Shown here: piece after piece, positions 61,759-64,000 of the stretch
How positions within the stretch are numbered: position 1 is the first letter of the stretch
Layout of the letters: each line of letters opens with the position of its first letter
Source of the DNA: Paracoccus sp. DMF-8
GTDB taxonomy: Bacteria; Pseudomonadota; Alphaproteobacteria; Rhodobacterales; Rhodobacteraceae
Direction of reading: 5' to 3'
Assembly (NCBI RefSeq): GCF_029309835.1
Contig: NZ_JARJHL010000014.1
Span: 1 to 64,000, forward strand
Length of the DNA stretch: 64,000 nucleotides
The notes under the pieces: model-generated
Seen by the model: only the letters and a program-made list of their open reading frames with translations
Databases searched by the model: none
Told to the model about the DNA's origin: nothing
Made by a program: the position numbers and the translations under genes

Positions 61759-62280
61759 TCAGGCGCGGGCCTTTTCGCGCTTGAGCTTGACCATGCGGCG
61801 GGTGATCATCTGGCGTTTCATCGCGGACAGGTAGTCGATGAACAGCTTGCCATCCAGATGGTCGATTTCATGCTGCGCGCAGGTCGCCCACAGCCCCTCA
61901 AAATCGCGTTCGTGGCTTTTGCCGTCCAGACCCAGCCATGATACGCGGACCTCGGCCGGGCGGGTCACGTCGGCATATTGGTCGGGGATCGACAGGCAGC
62001 CTTCCTCATAGGTGTTCAGGGCCTCGGACCGCCAGGTGATTTCCGGGTTCAGCATCACGACGGGATCGGGCGCGGCCTCGGGGTCCTTGTTGCAATCCAT
62101 GACGAACAGCCGCGACATCACGCCGACCTGCGGCGCGGCCAGACCGACGCCCGGCGCATCATACATGGTGGCCAGCATGTCCGCGGCCAGCGTCTCGATA
62201 TCCGGCGTGATGCGGGCCACGGGGTCGCACAGCTTTTTCAGGCGCGGATCGGGATGAAGAAGAATGTTCAGCAATGTCAT
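61759..62280 (-). CDS. def: Peptide deformylase
   Basis: 173 residues from MTLLNILLHPDPRLKKLC at 62280; an ATG nine bases earlier is possible. Removes the formyl group from new proteins. All three motifs are intact: GVGLAAPQVG, EEGCLSIPDQ (metal Cys) and QHEIDHLDGKL (HExxH). It is the active counterpart of the PDF-like protein at 59515. Divergent from the PatB-like gene, with about 70 bases between starts. Confidence 0.96.
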   Translation of the reverse strand: MTLLNILLHPDPRLKKLCDPVARITPDIETLAADMLATMYDAPGVGLAAPQVGVMSRLFVMDCNKDPEAAPDPVVMLNPEITWRSEALNTYEEGCLSIPDQYADVTRPAEVRVSWLGLDGKSHERDFEGLWATCAQHEIDHLDGKLFIDYLSAMKRQMITRRMVKLKREKARA

Positions 62281-62351
62281 GCCTTCCATCTAGGGCAAGG
62301 CTTTCAGCCGCGCAACAACCCGCTATGCTGCCCCGAAACAGGAGGACGGCC

Positions 62352-63536
62352 ATGGCATCAGTGAATTTCGACGAAGACATCGACCGCATCGGAACGAATT
62401 GTTCCAAATGGGACGATATGCAGAAGATCTATGGCGTCGATCCGGCCAGCGGCATTTCGATGTGGGTGGCCGACATGGATTTCCGTCCGCCCGCAGCCGT
62501 CCAGCGCGCGGTTCAGGATATCGCGAATCACGGCATCTACGGCTATCCGGGCGCGCATCAGCCCTATCTGGACGCGATTCGCTGGTGGATGGATACCCGC
62601 CACGGCTGGCAGGTGGAACAGGACTGGATCCTGAACGTCCACGGGCTGGTCAATGGCACGGCGCTGTGCATCGACGCGCTGACGCAGCCGGGCGACGGGG
62701 TGATCCTGATGACGCCGGTTTACCACGCCTTTGCCCGCGTCACCCGCGCGGCGGGGCGCGAGGTCGTGGAATTTCCGCTGGCCAGTCGCGCGGGACAATA
62801 TCATCTGGACTGGGATAGTTGGTCCGGCCTGCTGAACGGCCGCGAACGGATGCTGATCCTGTGTTCGCCGCACAACCCCGGCGGCCGCGTCTGGTCGCAG
62901 CGCGAACTGCGCGAGATCGCGGATTTCTGCAAGGCCCATGACCTGATCCTGATCTCGGATGAAATCCACCACGATCTGGTCATGCCAGACAGCCCCCGCC
63001 ACATCGTCATGGCGAATGCCGCGCCCGATATTTCGGACCGGCTGGTGACGCTGACATCCGCGACCAAGACCTTCAACATCGCGGGCGCGCATCTGGGCAA
63101 TATCATCGTCGGCGATGAGAAACTGCGCGCCGCGATCAGCCAGCGGATGGCCGCATTGGGGATTTCGCCGGGGCTTTTCGGGCTGAACATGGTCGCTGCC
63201 GCATATTCTTCAGAAGGTGCGGAATGGGTCGATGCCCTCGTGCGTTATCTGGATGGAAACCGGCGGATCTTCGATCAGGGGATTGCGCGGATCCGGGGCC
63301 TGCGCTCGATGCCCCTGCAGGCGACCTATCTGGCATGGGTCGATTTCGCGGGCACCGGCATGGCGCGCCCCGAGATCGAGACCCGCGTCGCCGCGGGCGC
63401 CGGGATCGCCGCGAACCATGGCCCGACCTTCGGGCTGGGGGGAGAGGGCTTCATGCGCTTCAACCTCGCCACGCCAAGGGCGCGGGTCGAAGCGGCGGTG
63501 AAACGGTTGCAAGAGGCGTTTTCCGACCTCCAGTAA
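62352..63536 (+). CDS. PatB/MalY-family aminotransferase (cystathionine beta-lyase-like)
   Basis: 394 residues. PLP fold type I, class II; family members cleave C-S bonds of cystathionine or transaminate. Start at 62352 is set by an excellent ribosome site AGGAGGACGGCC. Motifs: MWVADMDFRPPAAVQRA, YGYPG, LCSPHNPGGRVWSQREL, LISDEIHHDLVMP and the PLP-lysine SATKTFNIAGAHLGN. C-terminal NLATPRARVEAAVKRL. It could supply homocysteine or degrade cysteine derivatives. The frame is intact. Confidence 0.94.
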   Translation: MASVNFDEDIDRIGTNCSKWDDMQKIYGVDPASGISMWVADMDFRPPAAVQRAVQDIANHGIYGYPGAHQPYLDAIRWWMDTRHGWQVEQDWILNVHGLVNGTALCIDALTQPGDGVILMTPVYHAFARVTRAAGREVVEFPLASRAGQYHLDWDSWSGLLNGRERMLILCSPHNPGGRVWSQRELREIADFCKAHDLILISDEIHHDLVMPDSPRHIVMANAAPDISDRLVTLTSATKTFNIAGAHLGNIIVGDEKLRAAISQRMAALGISPGLFGLNMVAAAYSSEGAEWVDALVRYLDGNRRIFDQGIARIRGLRSMPLQATYLAWVDFAGTGMARPEIETRVAAGAGIAANHGPTFGLGGEGFMRFNLATPRARVEAAVKRLQEAFSDLQ

Positions 63537-63557
63537 CCATTGGATGGAAAACGACGA

Positions 63558-64000
63558 ATGAAACGGCTTGCACAACTGTTCTCTGTCATCGCGGTTGCCT
63601 TTTTCGGCTATGCCGTCTGGCTGATCCTGAATGCCGAACCGGATCGGGTGGCGATTGCCCCGCCACCCGGAATCGAGCGGACCCCGCAGCAGCCCGAAGC
63701 CGTTCCGCGCGGCCCCTTCGGGCTGGAACGGCTGCCCGAACTGCTGGACCGCTACGCCCCCGACATCTACCGCCCGCAATCCGAAACGCCGCGCCTGACC
63801 TCGCCCGTGGATCGCATCCTGATCGAGAAATCGGCGCGGCGCATGACGGTCTGGCAACGGCAGGGCGCGCCCAGAACATTCACGATCCAACTGGGCGGCG
63901 CGCCCAAGGGCGACAAGTCGCGCCAGGGTGATGGTCGCACCCCCGAGGGCGTTTTTCGTATCGACCGCCTGAACCCGCGAAGCCGCTTTCATCTGTCGCT
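63558..64000 (+). CDS. L,D-transpeptidase (YkuD-like) family protein, 3' end outside the window
   Basis: First 147 residues. Signal or anchor at residues 5-27 (AQLFSVIAVAFFGYAVWLIL), then a Pro-rich linker (IAPPPGIERTPQQPEAVPRG). The YkuD domain begins about residue 90: RILIEKSARRMTVWQRQG, QLGGAPKGDK, GDGRTPEGVFRIDR, NPRSRFHLSL. These are the substrate-groove strands; the catalytic His/Cys (HG..SxGC) must lie beyond the window. It links peptidoglycan stems (3-3 bonds) or is a carboxypeptidase. 22 bases after the PatB-like gene. Confidence 0.88.
   Translation, partial: MKRLAQLFSVIAVAFFGYAVWLILNAEPDRVAIAPPPGIERTPQQPEAVPRGPFGLERLPELLDRYAPDIYRPQSETPRLTSPVDRILIEKSARRMTVWQRQGAPRTFTIQLGGAPKGDKSRQGDGRTPEGVFRIDRLNPRSRFHLS

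Overview
The window is a high-GC alphaproteobacterial chromosome segment, most likely Paracoccus or a close Rhodobacteraceae/Paracoccaceae relative. This rests on the cckA-recA-alaS neighbourhood, an alphaproteobacterial SOS box (GAAC-N7-GAAC) before recA, two DUF1127 proteins, a DUF2842 protein, a PDF-like paralog beside fmt, and ure genes in the order D-A-J-B-C-E-F-G. No rRNA, tRNA or CRISPR was found. The window is almost entirely housekeeping and metabolism, with one insertion sequence and a few accessory genes.

Layout. 1-7.4 kb: end of cckA (cell-cycle hybrid kinase), an orphan sulfotransferase, recA, alaS, a DUF1330 protein and a class II glutamine amidotransferase. 7.6-13.5 kb: leftward urease operon ureD-A-J-B-C-(DUF1127)-E-F-G. 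13.7-18.5 kb: rightward purA, DUF2842, thiamine pyrophosphokinase, an FAD amino-acid oxidase-like gene and an M20 amidohydrolase. 18.6-24.8 kb: leftward lpdA, DUF924, MFS and queA, then rightward bfd-bfr (iron storage), then leftward gph. 24.8-28.0 kb: glmU-glmS (amino-sugar synthesis for the cell wall). 28.4-33.4 kb: a TonB siderophore receptor, smpB, sseA and an aromatic aminotransferase. 33.5-38.5 kb: a coiled-coil protein and a very large OmpA/BON protein, ubiA, rsmE and a second DUF1127. 38.7-46.7 kb: prmA-msrA, an acetolactate-synthase-like TPP enzyme, and a leftward run pbpC-arfB-nudix-pit. 46.9-48.3 kb: an acetyltransferase and an IS5-family element (small accessory island). 48.4-52.5 kb: ycjF-ycjX and an RTX calcium-binding protein with a Glu-Pro stalk. 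52.7-58.4 kb: an aminotransferase, hrpB helicase, HdeD and two related membrane proteins, all frameshifted. 58.6-64 kb: fmt, a PDF-like protein without catalytic residues, MFS, active def, a PatB/MalY aminotransferase and a truncated L,D-transpeptidase.

A dominant property is the large number of one-base indels, mostly insertions, in about 20 genes, including ones a cell cannot normally lose (purA, glmU, glmS, lpdA, ureC, fmt). They cluster at about 8-29 kb and 52.9-59.2 kb, while 1-7.9 kb and most of 31-52 kb are nearly clean. I read this as base-level sequence error rather than gene decay, and I annotate these genes over their full extent with the frame breaks noted.

Functional themes: nitrogen from urea and amino acids; cell-wall and envelope building (glmU, glmS, pbpC, L,D-transpeptidase, OmpA/BON); translation start and rescue (fmt, def, smpB, arfB, prmA, rsmE, alaS, queA); and iron handling (TonB receptor, bfd, bfr). 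I did not find a clearly new multi-gene system. The best leads are the PDF-like pseudoenzyme, the OmpA/BON plus coiled-coil pair, the tandem two-TM 'AVT' proteins, the active-site change in the aromatic aminotransferase, and a possible hidden 39-residue gene overlapping the end of glmS.
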